64,000 nucleotides of DNA from an uncultured bacterium (GTDB lineage Bacteria; Verrucomicrobiota; Lentisphaeria; Victivallales; UBA1829): contig CASEYW010000108.1 in the NCBI GenBank assembly GCA_949292215.1, forward strand, positions 1 to 64,000, written 5' to 3'. Below are positions 43,148 through 51,507 of this stretch, one piece after another; the first letter of the stretch is position 1; the number at the start of each line of letters is the position of its first letter. The position numbers were made by a program, and so were the translations under genes. The notes under the pieces were generated by a model. It did no database searches. It was not told the origin of the DNA and was given only the letters and a program-made list of their open reading frames with translations.

Positions 43148-44608
43148 TTAATCCTGTTTCGAGTGCAGCGTGTTCAGCATGGAATCGTATTCGCGCAGCA
43201 CTTTTTCCGATTTCTGCGGCAGAATCCGGTTGATCAGGAGAATTGCAATGAGTCCGGCGGCAAAGCCGGGAAGGATTTCATACATGTATTTGTTCCATCC
43301 CGCCACATACCACCCGAGCATGACCGTGAATCCGCAGAGCATTCCGCAAAGAGCTGCCTGCCAGGTCATACGGCGGGAGTAGAGGGAGGTCAGGATCACC
43401 GGGCCGAATGCAGCTCCGAATCCACCCCAGGCAAATTTGACCAGAGAGAAAATCGTCTGGTTCCCGGAAAGCGCCAGCACACAGGCAATTACCGTGATGA
43501 CCAGTACAAATCCCCGGCTTACATTGACCAGTTCCCGCGCCGGAGCTTTCCGCTTGATGATCAGTTTGTAGAAGTCCTCCGTCAGCGTGGAGGAGGAGAC
43601 CAAAAGCTGGGAGTCAATTGTCGACATGATTGCAGCGAGAATTGCCGCCAGCAGAATTCCGCCAAGCCACGGATTGAAGAGTTCGCCGATCATTTTGATG
43701 AACACCTTTTCGCTTTCCGCTTCGGAAAGATTCTGATACATCGGGATTGCCAGATACCCGATTGCAACAGCGGCGGCAAGCGAGATCAGAACCCAGATCA
43801 TGGCAATGGTCGTTGCCCGCGGAAGCTGACGGAAACTTTTGATGCTCATGAACCGGGTCAGAATGTGGGGTTGTCCGCAGTAGCCGAGTCCCCAGACCGC
43901 CATTGAGACGATCGCCGTGAAGGAAAGCGTTTCCGGCAGAAGGGAAAAGGAGATGTTTCGCGCTTCGCAGGCCGCGGTCACGGCTCCCGGCGCAAGATTC
44001 ATATAGGCGGCTATCGGGACCACGATCAGAGCAAAAAACATCAGCAGTCCCTGAAACAGATCTGTCCAGCAGACCGCAAGATAACCGCCCATCAGCGTGT
44101 ACAGCAGAATCACCACCGCTCCGACGACAACCGCAACCCGGTAGTCAATCCGGAACATCGAATCAAACAGTTTTCCCGCGGAGACAAGCCCTGCCGCAGC
44201 ATAAATCGTGAAGAAAATCAGTGTGATCGCCGCAGCGAAGATCCGCAGGATTCCCGTCGGATCACGGAATCGCCTTCCAATGAAGGAGGAGATTGTCAAC
44301 GTCCTGGTCTTTTCCGTATAGATGCGCAGGCGCGGAGCAATGAGAATCCAGTTCAGGAATGTGCCCGCTGTCAGTCCGATCGCCACCCATCCCTGGATGA
44401 GTCCTCCCATATAGACTGCTCCGGGCAGTCCCATGAGCAGCCAGCCGCTCATGTCGCTTGCCTGTGCGGACATCGCCGTAACCCAGCTCCCTACGCCGCG
44501 GCCTCCGAGGAGATATTCCTTGATATCAGTTTCCTTTTTGTAGAAGAATGCTCCCACTGCAATCATGAAGAGCAGATATAGACCAAAGGTCGTGTAGGTC
44601 GGCAGCAT
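43148..44608 (-). CDS. Sodium/solute symporter (SSS family, PutP-like)
   Basis: 486 residues with about 12-13 hydrophobic helices. Signature segments: KEYLLGGRGVGSWVTAMSAQASDMSGWLLMGLPGAVYMGG, GAVVILLYTLMGGYLAVCWTDLFQGLLMFFAL and MSTIDSQLLVSSSTLTEDFY. These match PutP closely, so proline or a related amino acid is a candidate substrate. SSS proteins also carry sugars, sialic acid and glucuronides, and the neighbouring catabolic operon makes a sugar-acid substrate worth testing. The ATG at 44608 has AAGGAG upstream. A strong promoter and overlapping palindromes lie behind it. Confidence 0.9.
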   Translation of the reverse strand: MLPTYTTFGLYLLFMIAVGAFFYKKETDIKEYLLGGRGVGSWVTAMSAQASDMSGWLLMGLPGAVYMGGLIQGWVAIGLTAGTFLNWILIAPRLRIYTEKTRTLTISSFIGRRFRDPTGILRIFAAAITLIFFTIYAAAGLVSAGKLFDSMFRIDYRVAVVVGAVVILLYTLMGGYLAVCWTDLFQGLLMFFALIVVPIAAYMNLAPGAVTAACEARNISFSLLPETLSFTAIVSMAVWGLGYCGQPHILTRFMSIKSFRQLPRATTIAMIWVLISLAAAVAIGYLAIPMYQNLSEAESEKVFIKMIGELFNPWLGGILLAAILAAIMSTIDSQLLVSSSTLTEDFYKLIIKRKAPARELVNVSRGFVLVITVIACVLALSGNQTIFSLVKFAWGGFGAAFGPVILTSLYSRRMTWQAALCGMLCGFTVMLGWYVAGWNKYMYEILPGFAAGLIAILLINRILPQKSEKVLREYDSMLNTLHSKQD

Positions 44609-44631
44609 GTTGACTCCTTGCTATGTTATGA

Positions 44632-44654
44632 ATTACAAAAATGTAATATATTAC
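44632..44654. promoter_or_regulatory. Overlapping palindromes at the symporter promoter (operator candidate)
   Basis: ATTACA-N4-TGTAAT (44632-44647) and GTAATATATTAC (44643-44654) overlap each other and the -10 of the symporter promoter. Confidence 0.45.
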
Positions 44655-44673
44655 CAAAACGGAATTTTTTCAA
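44645..44673 (-). promoter_or_regulatory. Promoter of the symporter gene
   Basis: Minus strand TTGAAA, 17-base spacer, TATATT, about 37 bases before the ATG at 44608. Confidence 0.65.
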
Positions 44674-44677
44674 CGGA

Positions 44678-45700
44678 TCATCTTATTTTTATAAGGATTA
44701 TTTTTTCTCTGGGATGGTTCGACTTTTCCAGTTCGAAGAAGGACCGTGAGCCGGCATGACAGGAGACAATTCTTGCCGGCATGATCCATTTGTCCTTCTG
44801 CGCAGCCAGGTAACCTTCGTAGGCAAATGTTTCGAAGATGGGAACGTTGCCTTTGAAATCCGGATCGGAACTTTTCCGTTCGCCGATGAGTCTGGTTTCC
44901 GTCAGTTCAAAGCGGAAGACGGCGCCGGAGAAATGAGAAAAACGGATCGTGATGCCAACCGGCACCTTGCGTTTCCGGACAGGGTCTTCCCGCGGGACTG
45001 TATCCGAAAAAACGGCGCGTCCCCGGTTGATTTTGAGCGTTCGGGAGAATGCGCTTTTTTCCTGAGAGATTCTGTCGAGGACATAATCCCGGAGCAGGGG
45101 TTCTACGAGCGGATTTTCGGAAAAGCGTTTCAGTTCCTCCGAATCGACCGTCAGCAGACGGCATTCCAGTTCTGTGAATTTTGTCAGAAGGTTCGGAACC
45201 GGATACTGTGTGTAGATATAGAGCAGCGGGACAATGGCGCCTTCACCCGGCATTGCAAAGAGTCCGACCGCCGCCGGCCGCAGAACCCGCAGAATTCTGC
45301 GCGAGGAGATTCCCGCAGCGTTGTTGAATCCGGAATCGCCCGGGGCATGGAACACTCCGCCGTCCGGCATGAGATAAAGAGCGGAGAAAGCTATGCGTGC
45401 CGTCTTTCCCGGAACATGAATGTCCGGCGTGACGGAGAACACAATACCTCCTTCGCGTGTTTCGAAAGTGTTCTGCAGTTTCACCAGGGCTCTCGTTCCG
45501 GAAAGCACATTCATGAATACGGATGCGGTCAATCGGGTTTCAGAATGTTCGATTGCTTTTTCCGGTGCGCTTTTTACCATGGATTTCGGTACGCGCATCA
45601 GATCCGCTCTGAGGTTGACGAATCCCGTCTCGGGCGCTGCGGAAACTCCGGCTGTCAGCAGCGGCAGAAACAGAAGAAGGGTTTTGCGGAGAAGCGGCAT
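44678..45700 (-). CDS. Secreted protein of unknown function
   Basis: 340 residues from the ATG at 45700; the frame extends to a TTG at 45706 that would overlap the upstream stop. Signal peptide MPLLRKTLLLFLPLLTAGVSA. The mature part is beta-rich; no known motif was seen in FVNLRADLMRVPKSMVKSAPEKAI or the later MPGEGAIVPLLYIYTQYP. Cys is rare. It is last in the mcsA-mcsB-kinase-phosphoesterase-lipoprotein run, directly after the lipoprotein gene, so a shared envelope role is possible. Confidence 0.7.
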   Translation of the reverse strand: MPLLRKTLLLFLPLLTAGVSAAPETGFVNLRADLMRVPKSMVKSAPEKAIEHSETRLTASVFMNVLSGTRALVKLQNTFETREGGIVFSVTPDIHVPGKTARIAFSALYLMPDGGVFHAPGDSGFNNAAGISSRRILRVLRPAAVGLFAMPGEGAIVPLLYIYTQYPVPNLLTKFTELECRLLTVDSEELKRFSENPLVEPLLRDYVLDRISQEKSAFSRTLKINRGRAVFSDTVPREDPVRKRKVPVGITIRFSHFSGAVFRFELTETRLIGERKSSDPDFKGNVPIFETFAYEGYLAAQKDKWIMPARIVSCHAGSRSFFELEKSNHPREKIILIKIR

Positions 45701-45702
45701 GG

Positions 45703-46116
45703 TCAATCCGTAATTCCATAGAGAGCGGGGTCTTCCGCATTGATCCTTCGGCCGGAGGTGAGATTGATCTGCCAGTCTGTCGGATTGTTCCGTGTCTGCA
45801 GCGGACCGTTGCAGAGGGCGCTCAGGGTGCGTCCGGCTTTGAATTCCCAGACCATGTTGAGGCGTCCCTCTTTGGGAGCGGTGTAGTGGATGCGGACTTT
45901 CGGATCGGTCTTGCGGATGATATCCTTCTCCTCCGCGGTCAGTTTCAGTTTTTTTGAACTCAAAACGAAGCCGCGGACATAATCAATCAGGGCGAATTTT
46001 TCCTTTTGCGTGAGGCGTTCCGCCTCCGTCGGTTCGAAGGACAGACGTTCGCGTGCGCAGGAGACAAGACCGAGCCCTGCGGCAAGAATCAGAAGACAAA
46101 AGGCGATGCGTTTCAT
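45703..46116 (-). CDS. Small lipoprotein of unknown function
   Basis: 137 residues. Signal MKRIAFCLLILAAGLGLVSC ends in a lipobox (LVSC, Cys20). The mature part is short, basic and mixed alpha/beta with no motif I recognise (DPKVRIHYTAPKEGRLNMVWEF). The ATG overlaps the stop of the phosphoesterase gene by 4 bases, so it is translationally coupled. Its neighbour downstream is also secreted; the pair may form one envelope complex. Confidence 0.72.
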   Translation of the reverse strand: MKRIAFCLLILAAGLGLVSCARERLSFEPTEAERLTQKEKFALIDYVRGFVLSSKKLKLTAEEKDIIRKTDPKVRIHYTAPKEGRLNMVWEFKAGRTLSALCNGPLQTRNNPTDWQINLTSGRRINAEDPALYGITD

Positions 46117-47558
46117 TGAAAGTTCCTCCTCAGATAAGATTCCAGCAGAAGACGTATTTTCAGTCCGGTGTCACGTCCATTGACCTCTTTTCCGGCGGCA
46201 ATGCGCTTCAGTTCCGGGAAACGCATGCCGGCGCTTGACGCAATGAACGAGTTGAATGCTGTTGTGATTCGTTTCTGTTCGTTGTTCCAGATTTGTCCAT
46301 CGGCAAGAACAAGAGTTCCATTTGCGTCAAGAGAGACTCCCCAGGTGTATTGCGGCATGGCATTGCCTTTTCTGAGTTCCCGGGCCTTCTGCTGTTCCCG
46401 CAGGATGGTCCGGCATTCCGAGGGTGAGAGATCCATCAGGATGACCGTATTTTCAAATGGACAAAGATCGTAGACATCTTTCCGGGAGTATTTTCCCGCG
46501 TGTTTTTCCGCCCGGGAGAGAACCCCGTGGAAAACGATCGGCGCTTTGGTCTGATCCGCGATGGCTTTGCAGAAGGTCAGGGCGAGCTGTTCCGGATTCC
46601 CTGCTCCAAGCGCGGGGGCGTTGCGGCAGACTGTGGAATTCATATTTTTCCGGATGGAGGCCAGTTTGCGTTTCAGTTCCGGTTCCAGATTTCGCGGTTC
46701 GGGTGCATCCGGCGGAAGTTCTATGTAAGTGGAGGAGAGCGAAATCCGTTTCTTTTTCTTCTTGTCGTAAACAATTTCCGCTTTTGAGTAGCCTGCGGCG
46801 TGTTTGCCTGCCTGCATATACCAGACTTTTCCACCGAGCAGGAGTCCTTTTACCGGAGTATGAGTGTGACCTCCGAGGATCAGGTCGATCTGGGGATAGC
46901 GCAGGGCAATGTCGCGCATCTGCCAGTCGGGCCGGAAGCGCGACGACTGGAAGCGGCCCGCATGAATTCCCAGAAGGATGAGATCCGGTTTCGCTTTCAT
47001 GACTTCCGGCATGACCGTGGAAAGCGCCTGCATGGTTTTAAGAATGGCAATTCCCTGTTCAGAAGGACGCCAGTTCCAGGTGGAGATGTATTCGGAGGTA
47101 ATGCCGATTACGGCAATGTTCAGTCCTGCGCGCCGGAAGAGCTTCCAGGCGGCAGTCGGCGGCTTGCCGTGTACCAGGAGATTGGCACAGAGAAGTGTTC
47201 CCTTGAACTCCTTTTTCCGATCCAGCAATGTCTGGAGCCCGAGTTCGAAATCGTGGTTGCCGGGAACCCATGCGTCATATCCGGTACGGTTCATCAGCTG
47301 AAGAACGAGGGAGCCGTTGTCCAGCTGAGTTTCGAAGGTTCCCTGAATCAGGTCGCCGCAGTCGATGAGCAGAGTGTTTTCCTTTCCCTTTCCGGCGATG
47401 TCGTTCCGGAGCGCTTCGGAGAGTTTCAGAAGGTTGGGCTTGTTCCGGGAGGAGAAGAGATGTCCATGAATATCCGTTGTGGAGTAAACGTGAAGGGTTT
47501 CCGCCGCAAGACAGAGGGGAAGAAGAAAACAGAGAAGAACGGAATGCCGGAGTTTCAT
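46113..47558 (-). CDS. Secreted 5'-nucleotidase/UshA-like metallophosphoesterase
   Basis: 481 residues from the ATG at 47558, which overlaps the kinase stop; the ORF extension to 47654 lies inside the kinase gene. Signal peptide MKLRHSVLLCFLLPLCLAA. Metallophosphatase motifs: YSTTDIHGHLFSS (DxH), LLIDCGDLIQGT, WVPGNHDFELG and LILGGHTHTPV. The C-terminal 5'-nucleotidase domain (about 340-475) has YDLCPFENTVILMDLSPSE, which supplies the substrate pocket. It should release phosphate and nucleoside from periplasmic nucleotides or related sugar nucleotides. Confidence 0.9.
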   Translation of the reverse strand: MKLRHSVLLCFLLPLCLAAETLHVYSTTDIHGHLFSSRNKPNLLKLSEALRNDIAGKGKENTLLIDCGDLIQGTFETQLDNGSLVLQLMNRTGYDAWVPGNHDFELGLQTLLDRKKEFKGTLLCANLLVHGKPPTAAWKLFRRAGLNIAVIGITSEYISTWNWRPSEQGIAILKTMQALSTVMPEVMKAKPDLILLGIHAGRFQSSRFRPDWQMRDIALRYPQIDLILGGHTHTPVKGLLLGGKVWYMQAGKHAAGYSKAEIVYDKKKKKRISLSSTYIELPPDAPEPRNLEPELKRKLASIRKNMNSTVCRNAPALGAGNPEQLALTFCKAIADQTKAPIVFHGVLSRAEKHAGKYSRKDVYDLCPFENTVILMDLSPSECRTILREQQKARELRKGNAMPQYTWGVSLDANGTLVLADGQIWNNEQKRITTAFNSFIASSAGMRFPELKRIAAGKEVNGRDTGLKIRLLLESYLRRNFQ

Positions 47559-49489
47559 GTGCGGGCTGCCTTTCTGGATTTCGGTACGGCGGTGCCGATC
47601 GGGAGGATGATTGTGAACGAGGCTCCCGTGGAGATCCGTTCGTATTGGATCCACCCGCCGTGTTCCAGCGAGACGCCGTAAGACATGGAAAGTCCCATGC
47701 CGGTGCCTTTTCCTGTCGGTTTTGTTGTGAAGAATGGTTCGAAAATCTGGTCTACGATTGCTTCATCGACTCCGGGGCCGGTATCTTCGACCCGAATGCC
47801 GCAGTAGTGTTCATCGCCGCTGATTTTCAGGTCCGCGGGTGGCTTCGGCGTGACATGCAGCCATTTTGTGGAACCCGCGCGGATGGTCATGAGGCGTTTG
47901 TCTTCCGGCAGATTCTCCATTGCATCCCGGGCATTGATCATCAGATTGAGGATTGCCTGCTGGAGCTGAGTGCGGTCGCCATCCACGGGAATGTTTTCCT
48001 CCTCCATCTCCAGGCGTGTCCGGATTCCGGTCTGAGTATTCGGCAGAAAGAGGTTGTAAGCTCCCTCGACGATGGTTTTCAGCGGCAGGGTTTCCACCTG
48101 TCGCTTGCCTTTCCGGGCGTATCCGAGAAGCTGACTTGTGAGTTTGCCTGCCTGTTCGGCGATGGCATCGATCTTATGGAGATGGGGAAGGCTTTCCTCG
48201 GTTACCTCGCCCATGTAGATCAAATCAAGATGACCGTGGATGGCATGAATGTGATTGTTGAAATCGTGAGCGATCCCGCCGGCAAGGCGTCCGATCGCCT
48301 CCAGACGCTGGCGGTGGGCGTTTTCACTGCGGAGAAGTTCCCGTTCTTTCGCCAGACGCTCCCGTTCGGTGACGTCGCGCCCGATGAACACCAGTGCGGG
48401 TGTGCCGTCAACCGTGATCCGGCTCATGGACAGTTCCAGCTCAATCCGGCTTTCCGGCATGGTGATGTGCATGACGTTTTCATTGGTGTTCATGAGTTGC
48501 GGAATGGTGTCGCGGGAGAGAAGAAATTCGTCAAGATTGCAGCCGATTACATCCGAAATTGCCTTGGCGGAAAAAATTTCCAGCGCAGCTTTGTTTGCAT
48601 CGACAATGGTCCCGTTTGTGTCGGTGATGACGATCATATCCGACGCATTCTGGATGATGGTATGGTACCGCTGTTCCGATTCGAGAAGATCCTGCTCAAG
48701 GCGTTTGCTGCGTCCGTAGCTGCCGAAGAAGGCGAGTACAATATCAAGGGCGCGGCGGGAGTCTTCCGCACCGGGATTCTCCTTGTCGATCCGTGAAAGA
48801 TAGATCGCCGCGATTCCGGCAATACAGAGAGAGAGCAGGATGCGGGGGATGTATTCCGCTTTCAAAACACTCATCATCTGCGGACTGCCCCAGTAAAGCA
48901 CCCCCGTGAAGATGAAGCAGTCGACCAGCTGGCCGAGAAGAAGGGCGCCGATTGCACAGACCGAGATGCGGCAGCCGTAATTCTTCATTTTCTGGAAAAT
49001 CACCGGGATCAGAAACATGTCAAGCGTGAGTGAGACGAGCGAAGCTCCCATGCTTTTTGATGTGTCTCCGAGCAGTTTCGCAAGAAAATCCGCGAGCAGT
49101 CCCTGCGACATCGCATATCCTTCCCATTCCGCCTGCATCGTCGTGATCCAGCCGAGATAGGCAAAGATTCCGAATGCCGCCATGGCCGCAATGATCAGTC
49201 TTTGTGCCGCAAGGGTGCCGTCCACGGCATAGACCACCATCAGGATTCCCAGGTACGGCAGGAGCAGAACCGATGTCGCAATTCCCAGTTCGAATCCGGA
49301 CCCGTGCATGATGAATCTGAGTCCGGCGGCTCCCACAATGTGCGTGAATACCAGGAGCACTCCAAGAAACATGTAAAGCGGCGCCGACCCGATCAGGCGT
49401 TTCAGACCGTGCAGAATCAGCAGCCCGACGAATACGAACGTCGATTCCAGCACCGCCAGTCCGGCGGAATAGATCACTTCAAGATTCAT
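47555..49489 (-). CDS. PAS-containing sensor histidine kinase with a seven-helix membrane domain
   Basis: 644 residues. Residues 1-225 hold about seven hydrophobic helices; SLVSLTLDMFLIPVIFQKM and GALLLGQLVDCFIFTGVLYW recall the YhhQ/VUT transporter family. A PAS domain (about 275-385: HTIIQNASDMIVITDTNGTIVDANKAALEIF) precedes the H-box GGIAHDFNNH (His408), N-box NLMINARDAM, G1 DTGPGVDE, F-box FEPFFTTK and G2 GTGMGLSMS. The HDFNN form is that of the NtrB-like hybrid-kinase group. No response regulator is adjacent. It starts 7 bases after mcsB and overlaps the next gene by 4 bases. Confidence 0.9.
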   Translation of the reverse strand: MNLEVIYSAGLAVLESTFVFVGLLILHGLKRLIGSAPLYMFLGVLLVFTHIVGAAGLRFIMHGSGFELGIATSVLLLPYLGILMVVYAVDGTLAAQRLIIAAMAAFGIFAYLGWITTMQAEWEGYAMSQGLLADFLAKLLGDTSKSMGASLVSLTLDMFLIPVIFQKMKNYGCRISVCAIGALLLGQLVDCFIFTGVLYWGSPQMMSVLKAEYIPRILLSLCIAGIAAIYLSRIDKENPGAEDSRRALDIVLAFFGSYGRSKRLEQDLLESEQRYHTIIQNASDMIVITDTNGTIVDANKAALEIFSAKAISDVIGCNLDEFLLSRDTIPQLMNTNENVMHITMPESRIELELSMSRITVDGTPALVFIGRDVTERERLAKERELLRSENAHRQRLEAIGRLAGGIAHDFNNHIHAIHGHLDLIYMGEVTEESLPHLHKIDAIAEQAGKLTSQLLGYARKGKRQVETLPLKTIVEGAYNLFLPNTQTGIRTRLEMEEENIPVDGDRTQLQQAILNLMINARDAMENLPEDKRLMTIRAGSTKWLHVTPKPPADLKISGDEHYCGIRVEDTGPGVDEAIVDQIFEPFFTTKPTGKGTGMGLSMSYGVSLEHGGWIQYERISTGASFTIILPIGTAVPKSRKAART

Positions 49490-49496
49490 GGAATGG

Positions 49497-50564
49497 TTAT
49501 CTTCCGCGTTTTGCCTTGAGGGTTTCCCGGATCAGCGTCGCCCGCTCGGTATCGCGTTCTTCGGAGGAGAGCTCCTTCCCCGCGCGAAGCTGAAGATGCG
49601 ACGGCTGAACATTGATGAACAGTTCGTTCACCGTATGAATATCCACCGAGGAGAACATTCCCATGTCGACCCCGAGCCGCAGTGCCGAAAGAGAATTCAG
49701 CGCTTCTTCGCTGGAGATCATGTAGCCGTGACGGAGAATGCCGTAGGCTCTGCCGACATGGTTCAGCAAATACGACTGCTTATTCTCGAACAGGAAGTTC
49801 CTCGATTTCTTCTCGTGAATGATGATCTGTGTGACGATGGAGGAAAGACGATCAATGATCTGTTTTTCGCTTTCCCCCAGCGTGCTCTGGTTTGAGATCT
49901 GGTAAAGATTGCCGAAATTTTCGGACCCTTCCCCATAGAATCCGCGGATGGCAAGCCCGAGTTTGCCTGTCGCCTGCTTGACTGCCGCGATCTGCCCGGA
50001 CATGGCAAGCCCCGGCAGATGGAGCATCACGGAAGCACGCATTCCTGTTCCCAGATTGGATGGACAGGATGTCAGGAATCCCAGATGTACGTCAAAGGCG
50101 TAGGGAATCCGGCGGGAGAGTGCGTCGTCAAACTGATTGATCCGGTTCCAGACCGGATTCAGCTGGAATCCGGGACTCAGCGCCTGAATGCGGAGATGAT
50201 CTTCCTCGTTGATCATTGCGGCGAGAGATTCATCCTTGTCTGCGATCAGGCAGGATGCCTGATTCGGATTCAGCATTTCACGGCTGATCAGTCTGCGTTC
50301 CAGGAGAAGCTGTTTTTCCACATCGTTCAGAGCGGGCAGGTCAAATTCCATGGGCTCAAGCATGGCGTCGGACTCCCGAATGGCATCGAGCGCCAGATCA
50401 CGCACTTGCAGCAGTGCTTCCTGATTCCCCGCAATGGGAAATGGGGTGGCCCTGAAATTCCGTGCCAGACGGATGCGGGTGCTGAGGGCGATGTCGTCAT
50501 CCGGGCCGCTGTCGGCAAGCCAGCTTAAAGGGCTGTTGATGAGCTGTTCAGGCTTTGTCCGCAT
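49497..50564 (-). CDS. mcsB: Protein-arginine kinase
   Basis: 355 residues from the ATG at 50564, overlapping the mcsA end by 17 bases. Phosphagen-kinase fold with STRIRLARNFRATPF, ISREMLNPNQASCLIADKDESLAAMINEEDHLRIQAL, TSCPSNLGTGMRASVMLHLPGL (catalytic Cys region) and RGFYGEGSENFGNLYQISNQSTLG. McsB phosphorylates arginines, in Bacillus marking proteins for ClpCP degradation. The gene follows mcsA as in Firmicutes, but no ctsR or clpC is next to it. Confidence 0.95.
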   Translation of the reverse strand: MRTKPEQLINSPLSWLADSGPDDDIALSTRIRLARNFRATPFPIAGNQEALLQVRDLALDAIRESDAMLEPMEFDLPALNDVEKQLLLERRLISREMLNPNQASCLIADKDESLAAMINEEDHLRIQALSPGFQLNPVWNRINQFDDALSRRIPYAFDVHLGFLTSCPSNLGTGMRASVMLHLPGLAMSGQIAAVKQATGKLGLAIRGFYGEGSENFGNLYQISNQSTLGESEKQIIDRLSSIVTQIIIHEKKSRNFLFENKQSYLLNHVGRAYGILRHGYMISSEEALNSLSALRLGVDMGMFSSVDIHTVNELFINVQPSHLQLRAGKELSSEERDTERATLIRETLKAKRGR

Positions 50565-51117
50565 GATCGTCTCCCTTGAGCTGTTCTTTGAGTTCATTGA
50601 TCTTGTCGCGCAGAATGGCAGCCCGTTCGAACTCTTCGTTGGCAACGGCGATGTTCAGATTGTTCTGGAGTTTTTCCAGTTCCCGTTTGAGAATTCCACG
50701 GTCGGTCGGCTTTTGTTTCGGCAGCTTGCCCTGGAAGGCGCCTGGAACCTTGCCTGTATGGGTGGTGCCCCGGTGCATGGCGCCGATGGCACTTTTCAGG
50801 GTCTCATAGAATGCGTTGTAGCAGTCGGGACAGCCGAGACGCCCGGTTTTCCGGAAACTGGCGTAATCCCATCCGCAGGTGGCGCAGAAGATTCCGCTGT
50901 GTTCCTGATCGGCGGAGGTCTCCTCTTTTTTTTCCGTATTGAGCTGGTTGGAGATGTTGTAGAGCACCTCTGCCAGATTGAGCGCCTGAAACGAGGAATC
51001 CTCCTGTGCTTTTTTAGTCGCGCACTCCTGGCACAGGTGGAGGGTCTTTTTTTCACTGCCGACGATTTCCTGAATGTGGATGGTCGCCGTATTTTTATGG
51101 CATATATTGCATAGCAT
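50548..51117 (-). CDS. mcsA: McsB activator protein with zinc motifs and UVR domain
   Basis: 189 residues. Four CxxC motifs (CNIC, CQEC, CATC, CPDC) form two zinc sites, as in McsA. The C-terminal UVR domain KRELEKLQNNLNIAVANEEFERAAILRDKINELKEQL matches the family's UvrB/UvrC-like motif. McsA binds and activates McsB. A strong promoter lies 38 bases upstream, and the ATG at 51117 is the only reasonable start. Confidence 0.95.
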   Translation of the reverse strand: MLCNICHKNTATIHIQEIVGSEKKTLHLCQECATKKAQEDSSFQALNLAEVLYNISNQLNTEKKEETSADQEHSGIFCATCGWDYASFRKTGRLGCPDCYNAFYETLKSAIGAMHRGTTHTGKVPGAFQGKLPKQKPTDRGILKRELEKLQNNLNIAVANEEFERAAILRDKINELKEQLKGDDHADKA

Positions 51118-51154
51118 GATGATCCTGCCTTTCCGTATTTTCCGTCATCAAGTC

Positions 51155-51183
51155 ATAATAGCACGCGGATTCCCCATTTTCAA
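51155..51183 (-). promoter_or_regulatory. Promoter of the mcsA-mcsB-kinase operon
   Basis: Minus strand TTGAAA, 17-base spacer, TATTAT, 38 bases before the mcsA ATG. No CtsR-like direct heptad repeat was seen around it. Confidence 0.65.
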
Positions 51184-51447
51184 TGAACCGCGGCAAAAAC
51201 AGAAAAAAAAATCGAGTGCGGAAGCCGTCAATCTGCATGACGGCAACCCGTCTCCCCGGGCGGCGCCTGGGTGGGATCAGAAGAGAACCGACTGCCTGAA
51301 AACGTTCTGCGGTTCCTCAAAATCCCTTTGCAGTGGAAGGCGCATGCGCTTTTCTCACGCCCGGAAGCGGACGGAATATCGTTCACGGACGGAAGCCGGT
51401 AACCTTCGCCCCCGGACACTTTTTTCCTTATTTTTAATTTTTCCCTC
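51184..51447. other. Intergenic region with hairpins and repeats; possible structured RNA
   Basis: No ORF with convincing coding character. A 7-bp hairpin (GCCGTCA, 7-base loop, TGACGGC) lies at 51224-51244. An A9 tract at 51203-51211 would be a T9 tract at the end of a minus-strand transcript. GGAAGCCG occurs at 51220-51227 and 51391-51398, and GGAAGCGG at 51363-51370. GC is higher than in the flanks. I could not match it to tmRNA, RNase P, 6S, SRP RNA or a riboswitch. Confidence 0.35.
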
Positions 51448-51476
51448 TTGACTTTTTTATCGTTTTCTGATATAAT
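51448..51476 (+). promoter_or_regulatory. Promoter of the IclR-type regulator gene
   Basis: TTGACT, 17-base spacer, TATAAT, 31 bases before the ATG at 51508. The best consensus match in the window. Confidence 0.8.
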
Positions 51477-51507
51477 TAATTCATAATTGAAAAAAGGTTT
51501 TTCAAAT

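Noticed and set aside
51184..51447. T-box or SAM riboswitch upstream of mcsA or iclR
   Set aside because: GGAACCGC occurs, but the T-box core GGTGGNACCGCG and the partner terminator helix were not found; no other riboswitch consensus fits.
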